Assembly (NCBI GenBank): GCA_003551565.1
Contig: PUMZ01000169.1
Span: 1 to 38,732 of the forward strand
Reading direction: 5' to 3'
DNA from: Candidatus Brocadiaceae bacterium
GTDB lineage: Bacteria; Planctomycetota; Brocadiia; SM23-32
DNA length: 38,732 nucleotides
Position 1 is the first letter of the stretch. The number at the start of each line of letters is the position of its first letter. Under the pieces are notes generated by a model, which was not told where the DNA came from, did not search any database, and saw nothing but the letters and a program-made list of their open reading frames with translations. Positions 9,450 through 17,750 of the stretch are shown here, one piece after another. Both the position numbers and the translations under genes were made by a program.

Positions 9450-9476
9450 ACCGAGACTGGCCCGGTGGGAACGAAC
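9450..9476 (+). promoter_or_regulatory. Copy 1 of leader motif ACCGnnACnGrcCCGGTGGrAACGAAC
   Basis: ACCGAGACTGGCCCGGTGGGAACGAAC, 103 nt upstream of the URO-D ATG; three related copies elsewhere in the window. Confidence 0.6.
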
Positions 9477-9579
9477 GGAGAACACTTGCAGCGCAAAATC
9501 AGTCGAATGAAAATCAAAGGAAAAACATCTTAATATGCGTGTCAGCCCCCCAGGTGCGGGGCGGACCAGTGGAGATACT

Positions 9580-10698
9580 ATGGACATAAAGCCCTGCAGA
9601 CCTAAGTGGAAAGGCACACTGACCGACCGGGAACGGTTCAACAACCAGATGCACTACAAACCGGTGGACCGGTGTTTCAACATGGAGTTCGGCTACTGGG
9701 AGGAAAACTTCCACACGTGGTCCCTGTTTGCGGACAACGGCGTAACGAATAACAGTGAAGCGGACGTTTTTTTCAACTTCGACCGGATTGAGAAGCTGAG
9801 CGGTCAGATATGGATGCATCCCCCCTTCCCGGACAAAGTGGTGGAGGAGACCGAAAACACCAGAATCATAATGAACGGTGACGGGCTGCTGGCGGAAGTG
9901 CCCAAAGACGGACACGACACGATTCCCCATTTTACCGAAGCTTCGGTCAAGACGCCCCGGGACTGGGAAAAAGTCAAAGAACAGCGTTTCCGGCGCGATG
10001 ACCCGGCCAGAGTGGTCGATACCGGGGCCGTCGTGAAAAGGCACCCGCCCTCGCGCGATTATCCGCTCGGGGTGGATTGCGGATCGATGATCGGGAAAAT
10101 ACGCGACATGCTCACGTTCGAGGGACTGGCTTACGCCTGCTACGACTATCCGGAGATGGTCGAGGATATGGTCGAGACCGCCTGCGTGCTTGTGGAAGAT
10201 TTTCTCGACCAGGTGCTCGGGCACATCGATTTTGATTACGCCTTCGGATGGGAAGACATCTGCTTCAAAAGCGGCCCGATCGTCTCGGTCGATTTTTTCA
10301 GGAATGTCGTAACACCCCGCTACAAACGTATCGGGAAGAAACTGCATGACTCCGGCATCGACCTTTGGTACACCGACTGCGACGGTGATGTGCGCCCGAT
10401 CCTGCCGCTTCTGCTGGAAAGCGGCATCAACTGCCTGTTCCCTTACGAAGTCAACTCATGCACACACCCGGCGCAATTGCTCGACGAATACGGCAAGGAT
10501 CTGCGCATCATGGGGGGAGTCGATAAGATCGAACTGGGCAAAGGGCAGGAAGCGATCAAGGCATACCTGGAATCCCTTGCGCCGCTCGTGGAACGCGGGG
10601 GATATATCCCCTTTTGCGACCACCGTTGCCCCCCGAACGTCCGGGAGGAAGACTACCTGTATTACCTCGATTTGAAAGAAGAGATGTTCGGTATGTGA
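9580..10698 (+). CDS. Uroporphyrinogen decarboxylase (URO-D) family protein
   Basis: RFNNQMHYKPVDRCFNMEFGYW, FAFGWEDICFKSGPIVSVDFFRNVVTPRYKRIGKKLHDSGIDLWYTDCDGDVRPILPLLLESGINCLFPYEV; ATG at 9580 with GGAG upstream. Confidence 0.85.
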   Translation: MDIKPCRPKWKGTLTDRERFNNQMHYKPVDRCFNMEFGYWEENFHTWSLFADNGVTNNSEADVFFNFDRIEKLSGQIWMHPPFPDKVVEETENTRIIMNGDGLLAEVPKDGHDTIPHFTEASVKTPRDWEKVKEQRFRRDDPARVVDTGAVVKRHPPSRDYPLGVDCGSMIGKIRDMLTFEGLAYACYDYPEMVEDMVETACVLVEDFLDQVLGHIDFDYAFGWEDICFKSGPIVSVDFFRNVVTPRYKRIGKKLHDSGIDLWYTDCDGDVRPILPLLLESGINCLFPYEVNSCTHPAQLLDEYGKDLRIMGGVDKIELGKGQEAIKAYLESLAPLVERGGYIPFCDHRCPPNVREEDYLYYLDLKEEMFGM

Positions 10699-10828
10699 TC
10701 GGCACCGGATTCGGACCGAAAGTAGACGCCCCGTTAAATTATCAGCTGTGTTTTTCTGAATGCAGATCGGGTTGGATGGCCTGAAGATGTGAGTCCGGGT
10801 GGGTCACGCAATGACCGGAGATCCTCCC

Positions 10829-10855
10829 ACCGGTACAGGCCCGGTGGAAACGAAC
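10829..10855 (+). promoter_or_regulatory. Copy 2 of leader motif
   Basis: ACCGGTACAGGCCCGGTGGAAACGAAC; 25/27 match to the 28929-28955 copy; precedes pilB. Confidence 0.6.
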
Positions 10856-10958
10856 GGTAACCACGAATGAAAACAACGAAAACACATGCGAATAAAGGCT
10901 TTTCCCCACATCCTCAACATATTAACGAAGTCCGGCATTGAAGGGGATGATTCAAGAA

Positions 10959-12659
10959 ATGAGCAACAATATCAACAATGCAAACGATGATCCACGGCTG
11001 GGAAGCATACTTCTCAGGAAAGGCGTGATCACAGAGGGACAGCTGGAAAAGGCCCTGCAAAAACAGAAAAAAACGGGGAAATACCTCGGGGAAACCCTGG
11101 TGGAACACACCGGCATCCCGATGGAAGAGGTTTTCAAGGCCCTTGCCGAACAACTGGATATGCCTTACCTGTCGCTGGATTCAGTCGATGACATCGACAT
11201 GTCGGTGTTGCAGCTGATCCCCGAAAAATTCGCTCGCCGCTTCAAAATTCTCCCCCTGGCCATGGAAGAGAACACGCTGCGGCTGGCCGTAACCGATCAG
11301 TTCGACCTGACGGCGCTCGACAGCGTGGCAAGCAATACCGGTTGCGTGATCGAAACATTTTTTACTGGAAGGAAGCAGCTCGAGGAGATGATCGAACGCC
11401 AGTACGGTCGCCTCTCCAGTATCGAGGACGAGCTTCAGGGCCTCGTCATGGAGGAGGATGATTCCGGGCCCGAAGAAACCCGGACAACGCTGGAAGAACT
11501 CGAAGCCGGCGCCCTGGATGCGCCGATCGTCCGGTTCGTGAACCTGCTGATCCATCAGTCGATCGATAAAAACGCCAGCGACCTGCATATTGAACCACGA
11601 AAAAAAAGTGTGGAGGTCCGGGCGCGTATCGACGGTGTATTGCACAACCTCACCCCCCCCACCAAGGCGATGTTCCCCGCCGTCCTCAGCCGGATCAAGA
11701 TACTGGCCGGGCTCGATATCAGCGAACGGCGTCTGCCGCAGGACGGCAAATGTTCGATCGAAAACAAAGATATCGATATCCGCGTCTCGACGCTCCCCAC
11801 CATCTACGGGGAAAAAGTCGTGATGCGGCTGCTGAACAAACGCAACCTGATGCTCGGGCTCCCCGAACTCGGGTTCGAACCCGAACAGCAAAAAGCGTTT
11901 GAAACCGCCCTTCATGCCCCGCAGGGTATAATACTCAATACCGGCCCCACCGGCAGCGGGAAGACAACCACACTCTATTCCGGACTCAATTACGTGCGCA
12001 GCGGAGCGACGAACATCGTGACCGTCGAGGATCCGGTGGAATACGAACTGGCCGGCATCAACCAGGTTCAGGTCAAAGCTCCGATCGGCTTCACGTTCGC
12101 TAACGCCCTGCGCAGCATCCTGCGTCAGGACCCGGATATCGTGATGGTGGGCGAGATACGCGACTTTGAAACCGCTGAAATAGCCGTGCGGGCCGCATTG
12201 ACAGGCCATCTGGTGCTTTCCACGCTGCACACCAACAACGCCGTGGCGACCATCAACCGGCTCAAGGACATGGGCGTCAAGCCCTACATGCTGGGTTCAT
12301 GCCTGGATGTCATCATGGCCCAGCGCCTCGTGCGTCGTATCTGCCGGCACTGCAAGGAACCCGCCAACACACTCGGACCGGTGCGCCGGCAGCTGGGAAT
12401 AGCCGACGATGTCCAGCTGTACAGGGGGGCCGGATGCAAGCGATGCATGAACACCGGTTACTCCGGCCGGGTGGGCATCTACGAACTGCTGAAAGTGACC
12501 AAACCTATCGGAGAGGCCATCAGCCGGGACGCATCGGAAACCGAACTTCTGGACCTGGCAAAACAGGAGGGGATGATCACCCTGCACGAGTGCGGCTTGA
12601 GAAAGATTCAACAGGGACTCACAACACCGGAAGAGATCGAAGCCCGTACCATAGAATAA
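10959..12659 (+). CDS. pilB: Type IV pilus / type II secretion assembly ATPase (PilB/GspE)
   Basis: N-term T2SSE_N-like domain, Walker A GPTGSGKTTTLYSGL, Asp box and ILRQDPDIVMVGEIRDFETAEIA, 4-Cys zinc motif CRHC..CKRC. Start could also be 10938 or 10947. Confidence 0.95.
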   Translation: MSNNINNANDDPRLGSILLRKGVITEGQLEKALQKQKKTGKYLGETLVEHTGIPMEEVFKALAEQLDMPYLSLDSVDDIDMSVLQLIPEKFARRFKILPLAMEENTLRLAVTDQFDLTALDSVASNTGCVIETFFTGRKQLEEMIERQYGRLSSIEDELQGLVMEEDDSGPEETRTTLEELEAGALDAPIVRFVNLLIHQSIDKNASDLHIEPRKKSVEVRARIDGVLHNLTPPTKAMFPAVLSRIKILAGLDISERRLPQDGKCSIENKDIDIRVSTLPTIYGEKVVMRLLNKRNLMLGLPELGFEPEQQKAFETALHAPQGIILNTGPTGSGKTTTLYSGLNYVRSGATNIVTVEDPVEYELAGINQVQVKAPIGFTFANALRSILRQDPDIVMVGEIRDFETAEIAVRAALTGHLVLSTLHTNNAVATINRLKDMGVKPYMLGSCLDVIMAQRLVRRICRHCKEPANTLGPVRRQLGIADDVQLYRGAGCKRCMNTGYSGRVGIYELLKVTKPIGEAISRDASETELLDLAKQEGMITLHECGLRKIQQGLTTPEEIEARTIE

Positions 12660-12679
12660 ACAATGGAGATCATGCAACG

Positions 12680-13744
12680 ATGGACGATACACTGAACAAA
12701 ATGCTGACGGAAATGCAGTCGCAGAACGCCTCGGACCTCCATATAACGGTCGGCGTTCCGCCACAATACCGCATATTCGGCACGCTCCAGCCGCTGGAGG
12801 GCTATCCGGAACTCACACCCGATGATACAAAGAAAATGATCTATTCGATGCTCTCCGACGAGCAGATCAAAAGTTTCGAGAAAGATAAGGAACTGGATTG
12901 CTCGGTCGGTCTGAGGGGGGAGGGACGTTACCGCGTCAACGTCTTTTACCAGCGCGACAGCGCCGCGGCCGCCATACGGCGGCTGCCGTTCGATATCCCC
13001 CAGTTCGAGAGCCTCGGCCTGCCCGCAGATGTCATGCGGGAGCTGAGCGAGAAAAACCGCGGCATGATCCTGGTTACCGGCCCGACCGGGAGCGGGAAAT
13101 CCACCACCCTGGCTTCCATGATCGACTATATCAACAGCAATTTCCGCAAGCACATCATTTGCGTTGAGGACCCCATCGAATACCTGCATAACCATAAAAA
13201 GTGCGTGATTGTACAGCGGGAAGTCGGGCAGGACACGAACGATTTTAAAATAGCCCTGCGCCACATCCTGCGGCAGGATCCGGATGTGGTGCAAATCGGC
13301 GAGATGCGTGATCTCGAATCCATACGCTCGATGCTGACGGTCGCCGAAACCGGGCACCTGGCGCTCTCGACGCTCCATACCAACGATACCACAAGCACCA
13401 TCAACCGCATCATCGACGCTTTCCCCCACGAACAGCAGCAACAGATGCGCATACAGCTCTCGTTCGTGCTCCAGGCCGTGATTGCCCAGCAACTGATGCC
13501 CATGCGCGGTGGTAAAGGTATGGTGCTCGCTTACGAGGTGCTGGTGGTCAACCACGCCATCAGGAACCTGATACGCGAAAAGGACATCGGCCAGATTTAC
13601 TCGCAGCTCCAGATGGGCAAGGGGTCCGGTATGCAGACCATGAACGCATGCCTGGCGAACCTTGTCAAAGAGGGCAAAATCACCGAAGCGACCGCGCTCA
13701 CACGCTGCACCAACATGAAGGAGATGAGTTCGCTGTTGAAATAA
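12680..13744 (+). CDS. pilT: Twitching motility retraction ATPase PilT
   Basis: MDDTLNKMLTEMQSQNASDLHITVGVPPQYRI, GPTGSGKSTTLASMIDYIN, ALRHILRQDPDVVQIGEMRDLESIRSMLTVAETGHLALSTLHTNDTTSTINRIIDAFP. The listed ORF extends 5' out of frame with pilB. Confidence 0.96.
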   Translation: MDDTLNKMLTEMQSQNASDLHITVGVPPQYRIFGTLQPLEGYPELTPDDTKKMIYSMLSDEQIKSFEKDKELDCSVGLRGEGRYRVNVFYQRDSAAAAIRRLPFDIPQFESLGLPADVMRELSEKNRGMILVTGPTGSGKSTTLASMIDYINSNFRKHIICVEDPIEYLHNHKKCVIVQREVGQDTNDFKIALRHILRQDPDVVQIGEMRDLESIRSMLTVAETGHLALSTLHTNDTTSTINRIIDAFPHEQQQQMRIQLSFVLQAVIAQQLMPMRGGKGMVLAYEVLVVNHAIRNLIREKDIGQIYSQLQMGKGSGMQTMNACLANLVKEGKITEATALTRCTNMKEMSSLLK

Positions 13745-13822
13745 AAAATTAAGGGGCGTATAATAAGACAGAATCAAAGGTAAGGTCTGCATACAAGAAA
13801 ACGATCATCGGGAGGTATTCCA

Positions 13823-15064
13823 ATGCCGCGATACGTTGTTGCATACAAAAACGCCAACAGCGAAACGGTGCGGGAACGGCTGGATGCTCCTTCAAGAGGG
13901 GAGTTGCTCTCGGATTTGCGAGCCAAAGGCGCCATACCAATATCGATCAAGCAAGCGGATGGCGGCGATGCGGCGGATAAGAAAAAAGCAAAATCGGAAC
14001 GGGTACGGACAAAATCCGCTTTTTTCTCAAAAAAGATCAAACTTGGCGAGCTGGCGGTCGTCTTTCGCACCCTCTCCACCATGCTCAGCGGCGGGCTGCC
14101 GATCATCGACTCGGTCTCGGATGTCGGCGCCCAGGCCGGTAATCCCCGGCTCAGGGAGGTGCTCCTCAGCGTATCCGGCGCCATCAGGGAAGGCGCCTCG
14201 CTCTCGGCTGCGATGGAGAAGCATCCCGGCGTTTTTTCGAACCTTATGATATCTATGACCCGCGCCGGCGAGGAAAGCGGACACATGGGGGCGGTGCTGA
14301 ACGATCTGTCCGATTACCTTGAGAGCCAGGTCGAGCTCCGCAGGAAGATAAAAGCCGGCACCCGCTACCCGTTGTTCATCCTCGGGTTTTTTACGCTCGC
14401 TGTGGGCATACTGTTTGTGTTCATCCTACCCCGCTTTGCGGTCATATTCCGGAACCTTGACGCCGACCTGCCGGCGCTGACGGCCCTGGTGATGGGATTG
14501 AGCAGTGCGCTGGCCTCCAATATCGTTTTTATCCTTTTTGGGCTGGCAGCACTGATTACCGGGGGCGTTCTGTTCAAGCGCACAGAAACCGGCAAACGTT
14601 TCTTCGACCGGCTGGTTCTGCGCCTGCCGGTGGTTGGACCGATGGCACAGAAAATCGTCATTGCGCGCCTTTCGCGCACCCTTGGATTGCTGATAGCCAG
14701 CGGCATACCCGTGGTGGAATCCCTCGCCATGTCCGGGCAGATCAGCGGGAATTACGTGTTTGAAAGGAACATCGATCAGATCAAGACGAACATCATACGC
14801 GGTTCGACGCTGTCGGAGGAGATGAAAGGGCGGGCGTATTTCCCGATGATGCTGATACGTATGACGGCTGCCGGGGAGGCCACCGGCAGTTTAGCGGATA
14901 TGCTCCAGCGGGTTTCGCAGCATTTTACCAGGGAGGCATCGGTGAGTATCGATTCAATGCTGGCGCTGCTGGAACCCTTGCTGCTGGCCCTGCTGGGTGT
15001 GGTGGTGGGAGTGGTGATCCTTGCCGTTTACCTGCCTATCTTCCAGCTCGCTACGGCAATGTGA
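13823..15064 (+). CDS. pilC: Type IV pilus / type II secretion inner-membrane platform protein (PilC/GspF)
   Basis: Two T2SSF repeats (FRTLSTMLSGGLPIIDSVSDVGAQ..., LSRTLGLLIASGIPVVESLAMSGQ...) and C-terminal TM; GGGAGG RBS. Confidence 0.95.
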   Translation: MPRYVVAYKNANSETVRERLDAPSRGELLSDLRAKGAIPISIKQADGGDAADKKKAKSERVRTKSAFFSKKIKLGELAVVFRTLSTMLSGGLPIIDSVSDVGAQAGNPRLREVLLSVSGAIREGASLSAAMEKHPGVFSNLMISMTRAGEESGHMGAVLNDLSDYLESQVELRRKIKAGTRYPLFILGFFTLAVGILFVFILPRFAVIFRNLDADLPALTALVMGLSSALASNIVFILFGLAALITGGVLFKRTETGKRFFDRLVLRLPVVGPMAQKIVIARLSRTLGLLIASGIPVVESLAMSGQISGNYVFERNIDQIKTNIIRGSTLSEEMKGRAYFPMMLIRMTAAGEATGSLADMLQRVSQHFTREASVSIDSMLALLEPLLLALLGVVVGVVILAVYLPIFQLATAM

Positions 15065-15095
15065 AAAAACCGTGGTGCGCATGCAAACATTCTCA

Positions 15096-15260
15096 GTATG
15101 ATGCGCTTCTCCAGGGGTTCAGATTCCACACTGTGTATCGGCGCCGGACAAACGGCGGTTGACCTGCCTGCTGCAGGCAGGCCCTGCGGGCGCGTCCTCA
15201 GCGGCGCATCTCCTCCAAAAAGCGGCATTTCGCGTTGACAAATGCAGCCTGTCTGCGCAC
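15096..15260. repeat. Composite intergenic repeat (CAGTATGATG..TTCAGATTC..CCGGACAAACGGCGGTTGACCTGC..GCAGGCCCTGCGGGCGCG..AAAAAGC)
   Basis: Homologous to 28763-28920(+) and 37345-37432 (inverted). Confidence 0.8.
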
Positions 15261-15354
15261 GCACGCACAGGCAGGCGGCGTTTGCTTTCTGCCACATCTG
15301 CACCACGGAAGACGCGTGAAATAAGCGGGGTAGTATTCTGAATTACGCAGGCAA

Positions 15355-16632
15355 TCACTGATCAACCGCCGCGGCAGGGCCGTTGAGCACATCAAGGAAC
15401 GCCTCCACCACCTCCTCATCGTAGAGATGCCCGCTCTTTTTCTCCAACTCGTTTCCGGCCTGCTCGGGCGTGAGTGTCTCCCCGGGTGGGGCATTGGAAA
15501 CCATCCTGTCATAACTATCTGCTATGGCAATGATTTGGGCCATGATCGCCAGCGGTATCTTCTCACGTGCATCGGCCCGGGTCTGCCACACCCCTGTGTA
15601 AGAATCCCTGAGATGAGTGAAAAAACTTTTGACGAAGTCCGCTTTTAAATGTGGCCGGCTCTGCGTGCGGTATGGCGGCGGATCTTTGAGAACCATCCAT
15701 TCTCCCTCGGTCACCCAACCAGGTTTATGCAACAGCGCAGTGCGAATGGCAATCTCACCGATATCATCTAAGCAGGCCATCTCCGATACCGCCCTGACCG
15801 CATCCGACGGCAATTCAAGCCTCCGGGCAAGCAACCCCGCCAGCGCACTCACCCGCTTCAGGTGCTTCCTGTCGGGCATGTTGCACTCCTCTTTCAGAGC
15901 AAGATACTGTTTCGTGATCCGGATACATATTTCCTCAAGACGATGCTGCGAAAAATACAAGCTGAAGAACCCGGCAAGAAGTTCGGCAATCCGTCCATAA
16001 GACTCCTTATAACCGGAATCAAAACCCACAGGATGCGAATAACAGGTGCTCAAAACACCGCGGTTTAAACCAGTTGCAACCAGCGGTGCGGCCATAAGCG
16101 TATATGAGCCCTGGCCAACGCCGTCCCGCGCCGAGAGGCATGGATCGCCACCATTCTCTACAGCGATTTCCTCGACCTCCCACGTTTCAAAAGCCCGACC
16201 GATGACACCCTCGCCCGGGCGGAAAGACGGCGGTGCGTCACAATAGTCGCGTTCTATGTTGTAGCCCGACTTGTGAACAAGCCTGTCGGAAACTTCGTCA
16301 TAAAACCAAATCTCGCCGGATTGAGCACCTGACCTCTGAACGATCCGCATTAAAGCGTAGTTTATAACCTCCTCCGGCTCACGCCGGATGTTCCGGCAAA
16401 AGTGGTCACTGATCTCCCGGGCGAGCAACAGCCATCCCAAACTCTCCTCTTCCGGATCCGGCTTTCCCATCATGGACATTTTTTGCTCCCTTTGTGCTTT
16501 TTGCCACGAAGTCCTCCTCGCCATCCCCCCTCCGGCCCGCATATTGATACGTCGAAAGGACCCCGTCAATATCCAACAAACGGATCGATCTCCTGGAACT
16601 GCGTTTCGTTGGTCACGCGACCGTCGGCCCAC
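15355..16632 (-). CDS. GAF domain protein with degenerate C-terminal HD-GYP-like domain
   Basis: GAF-like [32 protein letters not shown]...[16 protein letters not shown]-like [33 protein letters not shown]...[12 protein letters not shown] but without HD and GYP residues. The true start may be an internal Met. Confidence 0.75.
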   Translation of the reverse strand: MGRRSRDQRNAVPGDRSVCWILTGSFRRINMRAGGGMARRTSWQKAQREQKMSMMGKPDPEEESLGWLLLAREISDHFCRNIRREPEEVINYALMRIVQRSGAQSGEIWFYDEVSDRLVHKSGYNIERDYCDAPPSFRPGEGVIGRAFETWEVEEIAVENGGDPCLSARDGVGQGSYTLMAAPLVATGLNRGVLSTCYSHPVGFDSGYKESYGRIAELLAGFFSLYFSQHRLEEICIRITKQYLALKEECNMPDRKHLKRVSALAGLLARRLELPSDAVRAVSEMACLDDIGEIAIRTALLHKPGWVTEGEWMVLKDPPPYRTQSRPHLKADFVKSFFTHLRDSYTGVWQTRADAREKIPLAIMAQIIAIADSYDRMVSNAPPGETLTPEQAGNELEKKSGHLYDEEVVEAFLDVLNGPAAAVDQ

Positions 16633-17327
16633 AGGACATTCACCGTCTTATTGGGATGGCGGTAAACGATTCCCCGTTTTTGCCCTGTGTCATCAAAACT
16701 GCCGTCCGCCTCCATGGTAAGGGGCCGGGGCGCTTCGTCAGAGCTCCCCTCATCGAATCCCACCTGGTCGTTCCTGATAACATAGGGCCCCCCATCGCTC
16801 ACACCGGTGATCGGCCTGCCGTCAAAGAGAAGGATGGTTTGCGACGGCCGTGGAAGAGAATACAGATTCTCCCTGCGATGGGGGGTGGTCTCGTTGCTGT
16901 TCTCGCTCAGCGGAGTGAACCATATGTTGTTAACCGAAAGATAACTTGTTCTTGCATCTCTCTGGTAAAATCCGTCCCCCTCCGGCAGATCCTCTCTATG
17001 GGTCATGGTAAAGCTTTCCTTGGGGCAATGGAACAGGCGCGTGTTGTCACCCACTTCCTCCCCCAGGGGATCGAAATTTCCGTACAGATCGCCTCCCCGC
17101 TCCTCGCATTCATACTCCTGCGGCGACAGACGGCCGGATCGGTTCATCGCATACAATTCGTAAGCCAGACCGACCTGCCTCAGGTTGCTGATGCAGTTCA
17201 CCGACCTCGCCCGCGATCTGGCTCGGTTCAGGGCGGGCATGAGCATGGCGACCAGAATGGCGATCATCGCTATCACCACCAGCAACTCGATCAAAGTAAA
17301 TAACCTTTCTTTTGCCCGGAAAATCAT
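16566..17327 (-). CDS. Type II secretion/prepilin-like protein with N-terminal methylation motif (DUF1559-like)
   Basis: [60 protein letters not shown] and C-term [18 protein letters not shown] before 17327. Confidence 0.9.
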   Translation of the reverse strand: MIFRAKERLFTLIELLVVIAMIAILVAMLMPALNRARSRARSVNCISNLRQVGLAYELYAMNRSGRLSPQEYECEERGGDLYGNFDPLGEEVGDNTRLFHCPKESFTMTHREDLPEGDGFYQRDARTSYLSVNNIWFTPLSENSNETTPHRRENLYSLPRPSQTILLFDGRPITGVSDGGPYVIRNDQVGFDEGSSDEAPRPLTMEADGSFDDTGQKRGIVYRHPNKTVNVLWADGRVTNETQFQEIDPFVGY

Positions 17328-17460
17328 AACCGGCACCTCCCGCGAAAAATAAAAATAACTTCGAACTGCATATCTTCCGCCGAACTTCTTGCGCTCTGAT
17401 GGCGTTAACCTGTTTTTCTCACGAGTCTCCTGTGCTGCCGCTGTGGCAGAAGGCAGACGC

Positions 17461-17550
17461 CGCCTGCCTGTGCGCCGCGCCTGCGCCATCGCATGGCAGG
17501 CAGGTCGCACCTGTCTGCGTCGCGGAAGCGACAGGCAGGCGCAGACAGGC
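17461..17550. repeat. Palindromic repeat, long form
   Basis: Near-identical to 36889-36976, including the ~30-bp CCGYGCCTGCGCCATCGCATGGCAGGCAGG module missing from 8721-8777. Confidence 0.85.
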
Positions 17551-17750
17551 AGTATTCATATACGCTAAGTGCAGACTTCTGCACAGATGCGGTGCCGGGC
17601 GCGCTCGCAGGACAAAGCGCCGCCAGGAATCGCAAATCAACAGTTTGATTGTGAAACGAACGTTTATTCATTCCAAAACATTCAGGTTGCAAAGCCTTTC
17701 CTGTTAATTTATGTCTTTGGTTTATGGAATGCGGGTTAACCGGCGCCGCT

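Noticed and set aside
12299-12679. 5' extension of the pilT ORF
   Set aside because: Overlaps pilB in another frame; PilT homology starts exactly at ATG 12680.
12608-13792. 394-aa minus-strand ORF
   Set aside because: Antisense shadow of pilT; no recognisable domain.
17328-17510. 5' extension of the pseudopilin ORF ([13 protein letters not shown]...)
   Set aside because: Translated intergenic palindromic repeat; the prepilin leader and RBS place the start at 17327.
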